NCBI GenBank assembly: GCA_036785705.1
Contig: JAWUZG010000051.1
Coordinates: forward strand, 15,156,501 to 15,220,500
Source: Acanthornis magna
Lineage: Eukaryota; Chordata; Aves; Passeriformes; Acanthizidae
Direction of reading: 5' to 3'
DNA: 64,000 bases
Part shown: one piece after another, positions 37,960-49,500 of the stretch
How positions within the stretch are numbered: the stretch's first letter is position 1
How the letters are laid out: each line of letters begins with the position of its first letter
The notes under the pieces: model-generated
Databases searched by the model: none
What the model was told of the DNA's origin: nothing
The model's input: the letters and a program-made list of their open reading frames with translations, nothing else
Program-made: the position numbers and the translations under genes

Positions 37960-39560
37960 ATGAAGCAGACTGAGTGGGGGAAAACAAAATTATGACATGA
38001 GAGAGGAGCCAAGAGAAGAGATTTAGGAGATAATTAAGTGGTAGAGTAAGAAAGAAAAACAAAATGATGTGCAAAGTGAGCATAAGGAGATACAGCAGGA
38101 GATGAAACAGGTACAGAACTGAAGAATAAAAATATTGGGGACAGAGAATTAGAGAAAGGATGGAATGAAGTAGGAGGAGACAAGATAGGCAGAAGAGTAA
38201 AAAGAGTACCATAAAAACCATATGCTGTAAAAGACTTACAGCAACTGCTGCTAAAGAAAGGAAGACATATACACCTTTGGCACAGATTTTTTCCTTTTCA
38301 AGTCTCCACTCACTTTTCCTTCTCCTCTCCCTCTCTAGCCTTCCCTGGTGATGGTCATATTCACAATAAGACACTTGTTTGGAAAAACCAACTTTAAAAA
38401 AAGAGGAAAAATTAATTTATGGACTTTTTCCTCTCATATTTATCATATGCTGAGGTTTTGTGGGTTTTGGGGGGGGTTGTTTTGTTTTGGGTTTTTTGGG
38501 GGGTTGTTTTGGGTTTTTTTGTTTTGTTTTGGTTTGGGGGGGGTTGTTTGTTTTGGTTTTTGTTTGTTCGTTTTATTTTGAAAGCTGTAGTGGTACTAAT
38601 GCTCAAAGGAAAATGTATTGCTGTCAGAAAGAAGGCTTTTGAGTCAGGACTGTTCCTCATTTTCTCATCATGAAAACTATCAAAGCTTGGCCAAGTTGAA
38701 AGGTCACATTTTGATATGCACAGGTCAGAGCTGTGCATGTGAAGTCACTGAGGATTTTGTGCATTCTCTGCATGCATAAGAAGTCAAGTAGGTTGTTTCT
38801 TATAGATACTGCTCCTATAGGTAATAGAGGTAGGACAGACTCCCTTCAGCATTATCACGATCTGCTACTGGCAATCAGAGAAAATGGTGAAGACCTACTG
38901 AATGGAAGCAGATGTGAAGGGGAGAGGGAAGAGGGAAGGAATAAAAACCAATTGACAAAGAGCAAGAGATTGACATAGGAATGCTCAGGACAGGAATCTG
39001 AGGAAAAGGGAAGGCTACATTCAGAAGAAAAGAGGAGGAGGCATCTGAAAAGGAAAGATTCAGCTTGGGGGGAAGGATGAAGTCACAAGCTATTTGGAAA
39101 CCTGTCAGATGAAGAGGTGTGGTAGGAGAGAGATCAATTCTATTAAGGGTTATGTGCAAGGTAAAGGAGCTCTCTACATAGAGCCCAAGGCTGGAGAGGG
39201 AGCAGAGCATACAGAAGACAGAAAATAGGGTGAATGCCAAGGGTGATAGAAGATTCTGAGAAGCTGGAGTGGTACAGAGCAAAAGAGATTGTGAGAAACA
39301 GGTAGGGAGAAATTACTGTAAACTCTGGGTGGCAGAGAAACACTGATCAGTGAACTAGTCAATGCCAGTGACACAGATGAGAGAAGAGGCTCAGAGAAAA
39401 GCTGAGCCAAGAAACTGGGGCAGGGATGGGGAGAAGGGATTGAACTACAACATGTATCTATGAACAGGAAAAAGGAAGAACTGCAGCAAGGCCCAGGGAA
39501 CAGAGGTGGGACACAGGGATCACAGCTTGTTTGGAGCTGGCAGAGGGGATCCATTGTGAT
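37960..39560 (+). other. Purine-rich intergenic region, interrupted by the G/T tract
   Basis: The parts at about 37970-38220 and 38880-39560 are strongly purine-biased on the plus strand. They give long minus-strand frames rich in Leu, Phe and Ser (37907-38374, 38875-39282, 39174-39572) that look like membrane proteins but are composition artefacts: several frames overlap and none has a family match. Confidence 0.65.
38454..38580 (+). repeat. G/T-rich tract with G-runs up to eight
   Basis: The tract is almost purely G and T, about 125 bases, with runs of G8, G3, G6, G3 and G8 separated by T-rich spacers of 4-12 bases. It may form long-loop G-quadruplexes on the plus strand. Three overlapping open frames rich in G/F/L/V exist only because of the composition. 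Confidence 0.92.
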
Positions 39561-40834
39561 CACAGTCCACATCGGGACAGAGTCCGCATCTCATCGCTTC
39601 TTTTCTGCCATGTGGTCTCTCCAAAATCCAACAGTATGTGGTAGTACAAATTGTATGACCTCATCTCTTTTTCATGCTCCTTCATCTACCAAATAGCAAA
39701 CCTCTGCTGTTACCAGTTGTTTCAGTTAGCTCAAGTGTCAGGGGCTTCTGAAAGTGACCTTAAGTTATCAGTTGTTAAGGATGTCAGTGTGATCCTACAT
39801 AACTGATTTATTTTTCCTTGAGCTCACCTTTCCTCTTTGAGGCCTACGAATGTTATTCAGAAAAATATTTTAAGACAATACAATTGAGCTGTTAAGGTCA
39901 AAGACTTTTAAGTTGTTTAAAATAAGGACAGCATTGTGAGGTATGCATCAGGTCAAAAGTATGAGGTTATGCTACTGTATGAATTTAACCCTGTTTTTCA
40001 TACAATTTCTCCTTTGATGTAGTAATTTCTATTCTGTATCTAACAGTGAATTTAATGTCCAGCTTGGTTTTCAGTACCCTGAGACAGAGTGTTCAAAATA
40101 TCTGAAAATGGTTAAAAAAAAAAAAAAAGAAATGTCTGCATCCTTCTTCAGCTACACATCCTGCAAAGAAAATTACTATGACAAGAAACATATAACTTTC
40201 AGAGGTTCTCTCCTTCTTTAGAAAGTCCTCATTTCCCGCTCCAGCAGCTGAGGCTCACCCTGTCTTTCTCAAGCTCCTACAGATAGATCCCTTTAACCTA
40301 TAGAGTGGCCTGGGCAATATAAAGTTAAATATTGCTTGAAAAATTGGATCATATTTTTCAGTTTCCATTTAGCAATGGGTCCTTATCTGAGTGTGGCTCA
40401 AGCTTCTCTGCCCATTCCTGAAACAACTGTGTGCTGTTGCATCTTATTTGCCTCAGAAACCTGGAAAGAGATTGCTTTCCTCCTGGAGAGACCAGGCAGG
40501 ACTGGGTTACAGAGCAACACAAAACTTTGGGCACATAAGAATTCCCTTGGTTTTGTATTTATAGTCTGCCCAACTACAGGCATGGAACACAGCCACAGAC
40601 TTGGCTTGTTCATCTTTGTTTTGGTTGCACCAACACCTATAAATGAAACAAACAACCCAGAAAAGGGTTTCTGATCTTAACCACTGCTGAGCCTTTGCCC
40701 AGCTGTACAACCTCTGGCTTTCCCTCATATAATTATGGAAGGACCAGAAGCTCAATCCTCAGTCGTATATGAACCTTCCCCTCTGCAGAAGGGAAAAAAG
40801 TAGTTCTTATGAGGAGCCAAACAATATTGATGAT

Positions 40835-40907
40835 CAGGCCAGAAGAAGCCATCTGTGATCATCTGCTCCAGTCTCCTGCACAACACAAGGCATCGGGCTT
40901 TCTTAAA
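40835..40907 (-). repeat. Probable ancient CR1 remnant next to a TTATC microsatellite
   Basis: The segments caggccagaagaagccatctg, tgatcatctgctccagtctcc and tgcacaacacaaggcat match the reverse complement of older CR1 3' ends (ggccagaagggaccattatgatcatctagtctgacctcctgcataacacaggcc type). The microsatellite begins immediately after. Confidence 0.6.
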
Positions 40908-40923
40908 TTATCTTATCTTATCT

Positions 40924-40954
<31 letters not shown>

Positions 40955-40963
40955 TCTTATCTT
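40908..40963 (+). repeat. (TTATC)n microsatellite
   Basis: About ten uninterrupted pentanucleotide units are followed by one imperfect unit (tctatcttatc). It is likely polymorphic in length. Confidence 0.95.
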
Positions 40964-41339
40964 TGAGTTATAGTGTCTATCACAGGATAATAAAACATTC
41001 AATTTTGCCTGTTCCACATCAAATATATGCTGCCTAGTTTCCAGTCTGAACCAGTCTGTCTTGAGTTTTACCCACTGCAGAGTATCAGGAGTTTGTTAGC
41101 AGCAGTGAAGAGGTCTGCAGTGAAGAGATCTGGTCCTCAGTTTGCTTTACCTGTCACACTTGAATGCCAGGATAACTCCACTGAGTGGTATCATCTCAGC
41201 AGCGCAGCTCCAGGAAAGACCATGGACTTGAACACCAGTCATGAATGACCCCCCTGGCTCCTCACTGAAAGTTAGAGCATTGCTGAGAGAGACCATTTCT
41301 TTCAAAGCCCATGGGGATTCATAGCACGAAAGACACGAT

Positions 41340-41630
41340 GACTTTCAAAACACTGAAAATTGTTTGTAATTGAAGTGGTCACTTATAAATAGCTCCCACT
41401 CGATATCATGTGGCCAGCTTAATTAAGTAATGCAGAGAGCGCACGGTCATTCACCTCAGATAGAAAAATCTGTATTGGGCCTTCGCCTTAATGTGAATTT
41501 CCTGACCTGACAGATGGGGATTGAGTGTCTGTTTATGCCAAGAGGAGTTTGCTAACATTGTTCCTCTAATTACTAATTATACCAGTGAAAGGGGCTTTAC
41601 GGCCAGAGTCCTGGATATGTGAAACTCGAT
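41340..41630. promoter_or_regulatory. Candidate conserved non-coding element with clustered homeodomain cores
   Basis: TTAATTAA lies at 41419-41426, and two TAATTA cores at 41567-41572 and 41574-41579 are spaced 7 bp start to start. The block also has ataaatagctcccactcgatat and gcgcacggtcattcacctc. It is unique, with several CpGs, and no ORF is credible. Of the intergenic blocks this and 46080-46570 look most enhancer-like. Confidence 0.35.
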
Positions 41631-41639
41631 CATCAGAGA

Positions 41640-44600
41640 TTTGCAGGAAAGATGGAAGATTGATGGGTGACATCAAACAGCTGACAAGGAGGCCAAGGCA
41701 GCCAGACGGACAGCAGCTGCTCCAAGGAGCTTTGAAAGGTGGGAGGGGGCAGCTGCTCAGGGGGGACAGAGATCCGTGGGGGAGCAGCACTAAGGGGAAC
41801 AGCCATTTGAAAATTTTGCACCCCCCATCATTTCAGGTATGAATGGGTCTAATCTCTCCAGGCTTGAGGCTGCCTGGGAGAGAGTGTCCACCAACAGGTG
41901 GTAAGGCAAAGGCAGGGCAGTGGGGCTGAAGGCAGTTGCTGCCACAGAGGGGCACCAGTTCCAGCTGCGGCAGAGGGCTCCACAGGACACTGTGAATAGA
42001 GGATCAAAGAAGAGGAGGATGTAAAACAGCTCCTCTAGGCCTCAGATTTCTCAGAGCCAAGCCTAAATCTCAGTGTAGCTATTCCCTGAGGCATCAGGAA
42101 ACCTGTCATCGCATTCAGCTACAGAGTGAGGCTGAAGACACTGTGAAAAAATACCTTGTCGGGCAGCTTCCTTCTCAGAAGGAGAGAGGGGTTGCATAAT
42201 CTCATCACACTTCATCAACACCTGTTTAGGGGACCAGACCTAAATCATCCCAGTGGTCTCTGACTCAATGTTGGCATCAGTATACTGCCTGATTCTCTGA
42301 AAGATATTTGCGCCAGGCTGGTCTGTGTTTCCCCTGCCCTGCCAGCATCCTGTGGGCTGGTGACTGGCACTGCATTGCAGGGCTTGTACAAGTTCAGTCT
42401 CCAGTGATCCTGCCATAGTGTACTTTATGTGGTCTGTAAACCACTGGTTTTCTTAGCATTCTTGGGAATCACAGGGATCAGCTGCCAGAGCTTCCCCTAC
42501 ACGCTCCCTTGCCTAAACTTCAGATCTCCCCAGCTGCAGCCACCCTGCCCATGGAGACACCGTGGAGACACGGAGACTCTCATGCCAACAGCAGCCCTTC
42601 TTCTGTCGGACGAGTTAAACCACCATCTTGAATGACATTCCCATAGTGGACACAAAAGTCCCGGTACTCACACAGCTACTCCTGTTCCCACCATGAAGAG
42701 GATTAATTACCATGCCATGACCCCACATCACTACATTAGCAAACCAAAGCTCAAAACCTCTATTGTACAAAGCAAACAGAGGGATCACTGGAAACACATA
42801 AACTGGGAGTCTGCTGGGTAGCTGAGAGAAAACAGGCTTTCATTGCCCTGGAGCAGTAGGCATCTGGTTAATTTGTATAATGTTAATTAGAAGTATATTC
42901 TTGAAAATGGAGAAGTGAAAGGTTATCAGTTTGCATTCCATGAGTATGAAAGAAGTATGGAGACAAATAGTGAACTGTCCTTATGAAAATCGCATTTTGC
43001 TGGATGTAACAGAACACACAGAAGCACTAGCATAGGGATGAGTAGATCTGTGATATTAGAAACTTTTCCACTAGTACAGCAAGCTGAATTTCAAAGTGGT
43101 ATAATACATAACGCACATGTCTATTAAAACATAAATAACCTCTACTGCCATCTAGCCAATAATTGAGGTCTCTACCATAAGATCCATCTCGGGTAACAAG
43201 TCTACCTTTCCCCAGATTTGTCAGAATATTATCATACTTTGGAGTGTTTTCCAGAGCTCTAGGTCATGAGTGTGAGTTTGAAACAACCAAATGATAAGAT
43301 AGGAAATACTATAGTTTCATGGTTCGGCATGTACACACATCCCACTGTTTCTGCTCCAGGTGAAGTACAGCTGGAGAGATTGCACCAAGGTTAACTCTGT
43401 AACACATGTATCTGTTCTTGATGGATGGAATCCCCACACCGATGTTTGCTTTCCTGTGCTTGTACTTTTCTTCTCATAGATACAAAGAACATCTGTTTCC
43501 TTAGAGAACAGTCTTGCTCTTCCACTCCTATCAATAATCTCGCCTGAGTTTTGCAGCTCCAGCTTTACAAATGCATGCTGAACCACACTGAAAATATGGA
43601 TATTTACATGGATAATAACATAATATAATATGGATATCAACACTACAACTAGCTCTCCTTTGTCTTATTCTTTCTTTCTGAAACTTATGTTTTAGACCTA
43701 CTACTGTACAAAAGTGTCTTGCGCACTTAGAAAAAACACTCAAAAAACATCACATCAAATTCTCGCACGTATTCCAGAAAGCAGCTGGGCAAAACATTGC
43801 CAGCTTGATCTTTATCAGACTGATAAGCTGTTCTTTTAAAAAGTCTAATGCCAGTGAGTACCAGGGCTTCCTGTCTAGGTCAGGAGCCTTTGAAAACTCA
43901 ATTAAAACATTCTATTTCCCCACTGACTTGAGGAAAACAAATGGGTGAAAGTGTGTGCATAATGTTTCTTCCTTTCACCAATACCTTAAATTCCAAATAT
44001 ATAAGTGGAGGTCTAGATACCAGCATGGGAGGATGGGAAAATGAATGGCTTAAGGCAGGTCAAGATATCTCAGTTTAAAAAGACATTGAACACATAGCGC
44101 AGTCCCAAATGTAATATTGCCATGCCCCACTTGTAGTGTATTTGTATTAAGAGAATTGGAATTATTTTCTTCCAGCTTCAAATGCCTTTAGTGCATTCTC
44201 ACCCTTCACCACTCTTGGAGATGTACAGACTTTTTTTCATGTGTTGGAGCAGTGATGCAGTGGCTCCCAGGGTTCTAAGCTCTGTCACTCCTGTTTTCTC
44301 CTTGCCTTCACATTACTTCTATAGATAAAATCAGGATCAGGAATGTACTCATTATTTCAGATCACTCTGTTCCTGGCTAGTTGATGAAATATCGATGATG
44401 GAATAAATGCAGCCTTGAGGAATGCCTCCCAAAGGCCAAGCTGCATCATCAATAGTCCTTTATCATGAACACTTGGGGGAAAAAAAAATTGGTTTATGGC
44501 ACTGTGAAGTTTTCCATCATTTTGCCATGTTCTGAAAAGCAAAAAAGGACAGCACTTTCTACAGGGAACTCCACTGTTCTTGGCAGGAAAGATCTCCAAG

Positions 44601-46079
44601 TCTCTGATTTGAACAGCAACCCAGTACATGTAGTGAATCAACTGACTAACATTTCCTTAAAATCTTTTAGAACCATTGGACGAGAAGTGCTGTCAATAGT
44701 ATCTACTGCATGTTGCTAATCCACTCATTCTGGGCAGAAAAGAAGGGCAATCCAGCTCAGTGTGCCCTGTTTTTTCCCTATCAGACAGCACTCTGATCAG
44801 ACAGGAGTATACCTCCAGTGATCCAGGGTGTGCAGGCGAAGGTGTGCAAGGGAAGTACATAAGCTCAGGTCATTCAAGGCATCTGGAGAGCTAAGTGCCT
44901 ACAGACCTGGGCCTCAGCCTCTTGTTCAAAGCATCTAGAATTACTCAAACTCTGATGGCAAGGTCTGAATGAGGTAAGTGCTGCACTTGAGTAGTCAATA
45001 ATTACCTTCCTTCAGAACTGATCAGCTTTTCCCACAGCTAACTTACCGCCCCAAAATAACAGAGATATATTTGCTCCAGCTTGGAATCTCAAGTACTAAG
45101 CTCTAAAAAGGAACATAAAGTGCTGATTAAACCTTTTGTGCAAAAGCTGTTATGATGTCCAAAATATAATTCCATCCCCTATGAAACGAAAACCACTCTA
45201 CGAGTGATTCAGAGTAGCCTTTTATTCCATGCAAACTCTCAACGCTTTTTGGTGGCATAGATCTGTCTTTCTAGTGTTGTCTAAACAACATTACACCAGA
45301 AGACTTTCAATTTCAGTTAATTAATCTTCTGTTCTGGAAAACAATATTTGGTGTCAGAAAATAAAGAAAAAAGTTCAACTAAATCTTGCAAATGTTAGCT
45401 ATTTGTCTAAGTGGAAATCAGGCAAGTTGCTGTTCATTGATCCACACTGGTAGTAATGGCACTCAAGGTTTACTGGTGGGAGTTTGCAGTAAAAATAACT
45501 AATTTGTCAGAGTTTTCTTTAAATTATTGTTTAGTCATCAAAGGATTTTGTGGGATGATGAAGAAAAGCAAAGATAATTCCAGGCAAATGAAAAATTATA
45601 TTTTCATCAAAAAAAAAGCTTTCTATTGGCATTTAACTTACATTTTAAAGAAAACTAAGAAATTCTGCTTTCTTTCATTTTGCTCACAGTCCAACTTTGA
45701 CATACCCAATGATAGTCACAATGACTTTACAACATTTACATACTCCAAGTATAAGTGTGTAGTTGAGAACTAGACACCATAGCTGGTACATTGAGCCAAA
45801 CTGCTGAGCTCAGCCATTTATCTCAAATCTCTCCACATTATTTTCAAACACTGATGACTACCTCTCTTAAAAATCACTGGATACAAAGTAAGTACTAAGG
45901 GTGGCATGATCTGAAAGCCCTGGTATAAGCAAGTCAATGTATCTGGAGCACGGCGAGATTTTAGTTAAGTACTGTACCTTTTCCACTAATGGCCCTTCAT
46001 ATTTTGCAGCCCTGCCACAGTAAATGTTTTGCTTTGTCTGAAGTAATAAGATGGAGGGAGACGGAAAAAGGCCTGCTTT
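41640..46079. other. Intergenic, no gene seen
   Basis: The unique sequence has no recognised repeat. Short frames on both strands have no domain. Nothing can be supported. Confidence 0.55.
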
Positions 46080-46570
46080 TCCATTTTGACTGTTCTTAAT
46101 GTGCGTTAAGGAATTTGACTGATGGGAATTGGTGCTAACACAGTTTGTTAACTAAGAAAAGTGCTAATTAAAATGCCTTTGAACTCAACCTTTGCAATGA
46201 TACAATATAAAAACTTGTTGCATTTTATTTGCTTAAAGCTTACTGAATCCATATGAATGGCCGGTCATGGCAGAAGCTGTACAATGTTGACGATAAAGCA
46301 TTATCAAATCTTCTTTGTAACTTTTATTTATTAATACTATATCTGCCAGTAAAGAGTGGAGCTTTTATATTAAAGCAGCTGTTAGCATCTGATAGGGATG
46401 AAAATATTGTTTATCTTTCCTAAAATGATTTAATTTGATCTTTAAATAATTAGTTTTCTGATAATTTTAAATTAAATAACTCTGACAGAGCCTTGGTTTT
46501 GCTGTCACTTGCAGAAGTACAGACAGCATAAATTATTTCAACTTCCCATATTGTTAAGACTCACTAAAAT
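46080..46570. promoter_or_regulatory. Candidate conserved non-coding element, AT-rich
   Basis: This is about 490 bases of unique AT-rich sequence with TAATTA at 46165-46170 and 46447-46452. It contains ttgcattttatttgcttaaagc (an octamer-like ATTTGC context) and atatgaatggccggtcatgg. There is no simple repeat, transposon or ORF of over 60 residues in it. The uniform AT-rich texture with homeodomain cores is typical of developmental enhancers. Confidence 0.35.
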
Positions 46571-49500
46571 CTTGCAGAAAGGATACATATGTGGACTTCG
46601 GTGGGGCAGGAAATTGTCTTATTTTGTGGTTTCCTCACATTACTGCACAGTACCCTTCCAAAGAAGCTGAAGAATACTACTCCCTTACAGATAATTCCAC
46701 AAAGGTAAGACATATTTCATAATAATTTCCAACTCTCACTACCTTAGTAGGAGAGTGCAAGGTGAGGTCCTGGCAGGAAGAGGCTGCTCATCCCCATCAC
46801 CTGGTTCTTACCATGCTTTTCCTAGTAACAGCTGGGGCTACAGCATTTTCAGCGGACACTGTACAGGTTCAGGGCTACATCCTGATGCCCTCAGGAATAA
46901 GTAAATTCTGAAATTATCTGGAGTTTCTATAGGATGGCTCACAAATTTTAGGGTTTGAACTCATTAGCTATCACAGTAGCCAGCCTTCCCATATTCTTTT
47001 ATTTCATGAAATTGCCTGGGAAATGGTGGTAGTGGGGTGCCCAATGAAGAGCAAGAGAGGAGGCATTCTAGCACAGCTGATGAGGAAGAGGACCACACGT
47101 GCATAAACATGTTCATTGGGGCACTGTGCTCAGAGTTCACAGGATGGGGCTCTTGGCAGGTGTATCTCAGATCACACGGAGCAGCTGTGTCAAGAAGCAA
47201 GGACTGGCAGGAGAGAGGTGCTGGTGAAAGATGAGCTCCTGCTGGGCAATGCTGGATTTGATTCTTTATGGTGGCACAGTGTGGGGTCCAGTTTGAATTT
47301 TGGAGATACAGAATAAGAAAATGTTGTGAAGTAGGAATGACACAGGTGGGGAACAGAGAAGCACAGGATGCTTTTCTAGTCTGAGGTAAGGAGACAGTAG
47401 TTACACATCAGGTTTATGAAAGAGTAAAGGATTTAGTGGATGACACCATAAGGCATGATAGTGTTTTGTGATACAGTCCTAGGACTGGGAAATTTAATCA
47501 TAGCTGTTCTATAAAGCAGATTTTAGGCCCAAGTATGACTGAGAGCCAAAATAGAGCAGGAAATAGGCGTTACTCCATGTACTTCTTTACAAAACCTGCT
47601 CACTGAACCAGATCTACTGGGGAGTGTATATGCTCAGGAAAATGGTTTAGAAAGAAATGAGGGGGAAATAAAGTCAAAGCAACAGTTTCAGAATACTATA
47701 TAATGTGGCCATTTAGTTATTCTGCAATTAGACATTGCCCTCAGAAAATTCAGTTAAAAACTATCCAACTAAAAGTTCACTGAATGAGACTTCCAAAGAA
47801 GTATGGCCCCAGCCATTCAGTTACTCCAAGTCTAGTACAGCTTACACTTATTTTTTAAATAATCTCTTGTTTAAAAAAAAAACAAAAACAAACACACCAT
47901 GTCTTTCCACCTCTTTTCATCAATATTTTTATTGCAAACTCTGGCATACAGCTCAAATCTGTTTACCCTCCAGGTGTTAATGTTTGTTTTTAATGGATTA
48001 GAAACTTTTTTTTTTTTTTTGCACCAATAATGGCATAATGTTTCAAATCCTGCTTATTTAGACTTTGCTTTGTTTGGCTGTTGAGAAATGTTAGCAGTTA
48101 GTGCTCAGCACTACTGTGCAAGTCACCCCTTCTGGATGGTGGTAGGAGTGAGGACTGAGGACTGCTACAGAAGCAGATCTCCATGGAAGATTTTATAACC
48201 TTAGGGAATCTACTCTTTTTGTGCCAGAAGAAAGCATGCAATGATGCAGGATTTGAAAATGCAGGGGAATGGAGTGGAGATGGGGAGTTTGGCTTTCTGG
48301 AAGAACTAAAACTTGTGATCTCTTTTGGAAAGGGGCAGGAATAAAGCCTGAGATATCTGAATTTGGATTTTTTTTGCTGACTGGCAGCACTGAACTACTG
48401 CCAAAATTCAGTTACCTAGAGATGGTACAACTCCAACACCAAATGCAGGAGTCTTTCTTTAGAGAGACTGTTGCACAGCATCCAGCTGGAATTTGGAAGT
48501 CATTTTACTGACAAATGATAATGGATTTCATTTTGAGTTTTGCCAGGAATCCTTATACCATTAGCCATAGGAAAAAACATTCTCCTTGCACATGCATGCA
48601 TGTGGGAGAGCAGACTAAAAAAGCATTTTTTCCAAAATTAAATACAGGGCCTTGTAAGTTTTGAGGTTTTTTCCCAGTAAAACAAAGTCGGTGGAGACCC
48701 TTGATGTAAACTTAATTGTATAAAGAAATTTTGATCTGTTCTGCATGTTATACTTGTGATAAACAGATATACTTGAGCAACAAGCACTTGTAACTCAGCT
48801 TGACTGGAAATATTTGAGTAATGAGAAAAAAACATTGACTGGCCAGGCACCCACTAAATTCAAGAGCTGGAGGATGAGGGGAATATCCACAACTTGCTTT
48901 GCTTTTGGCCATGTTATTAGATGGACCAGCTTAACTAGGTTAGGCCCAGAGTGTGCAGAGAGTGGCCCAGCACTGGAGGGCAGGCCCTGCCACATTGTGG
49001 CTGGACTTGTCTGAATTACATTGTCTTTACAATCCAGCTGTTCCCTTTCCCCTCTAACCATCCCTACAAGTTCTCACAGTTCAGCAAGTATCTAGCAACC
49101 ATCATTTTATTAGGAAGGCCCACTATACTCTGAGAAGGAGAGTTTATTTTATTGTTCCATTATTAGAACTCAGTCTAATGAAGAAGTTACTGACCTTTGG
49201 CACTAGGAAAATAAGAGCACCATGTCACATTCAGAAGGGGAATGTGTTAATATATTTACACTTGGATTAACCTTTATCCCTTTCTGGGCACATGCACTTA
49301 AAATTTACTGATGTAGAAATAAGCTTTCTAGATCCTAAAGCCAAAACAGATATTTAGTCCACATCCACAAGGCCAAAGCAGCCCATGTGGGAAGCTTTAT
49401 GCAAATTATATAAACAAATTTAGAGACTAAGGAATAAATTTTAAGGAATCATTTGGTGTCCAGAGCAGCAACTGTAAGGAAAGACCTCCTACATCCAACT

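Noticed and set aside
37907..38374. A 155-residue Leu/Phe-rich minus-strand frame resembling a membrane protein
   Set aside because: It is produced by purine bias on the plus strand plus a poly(T) run. The hydrophobicity follows from CTT/CTC/TTT codons and there is no family motif.
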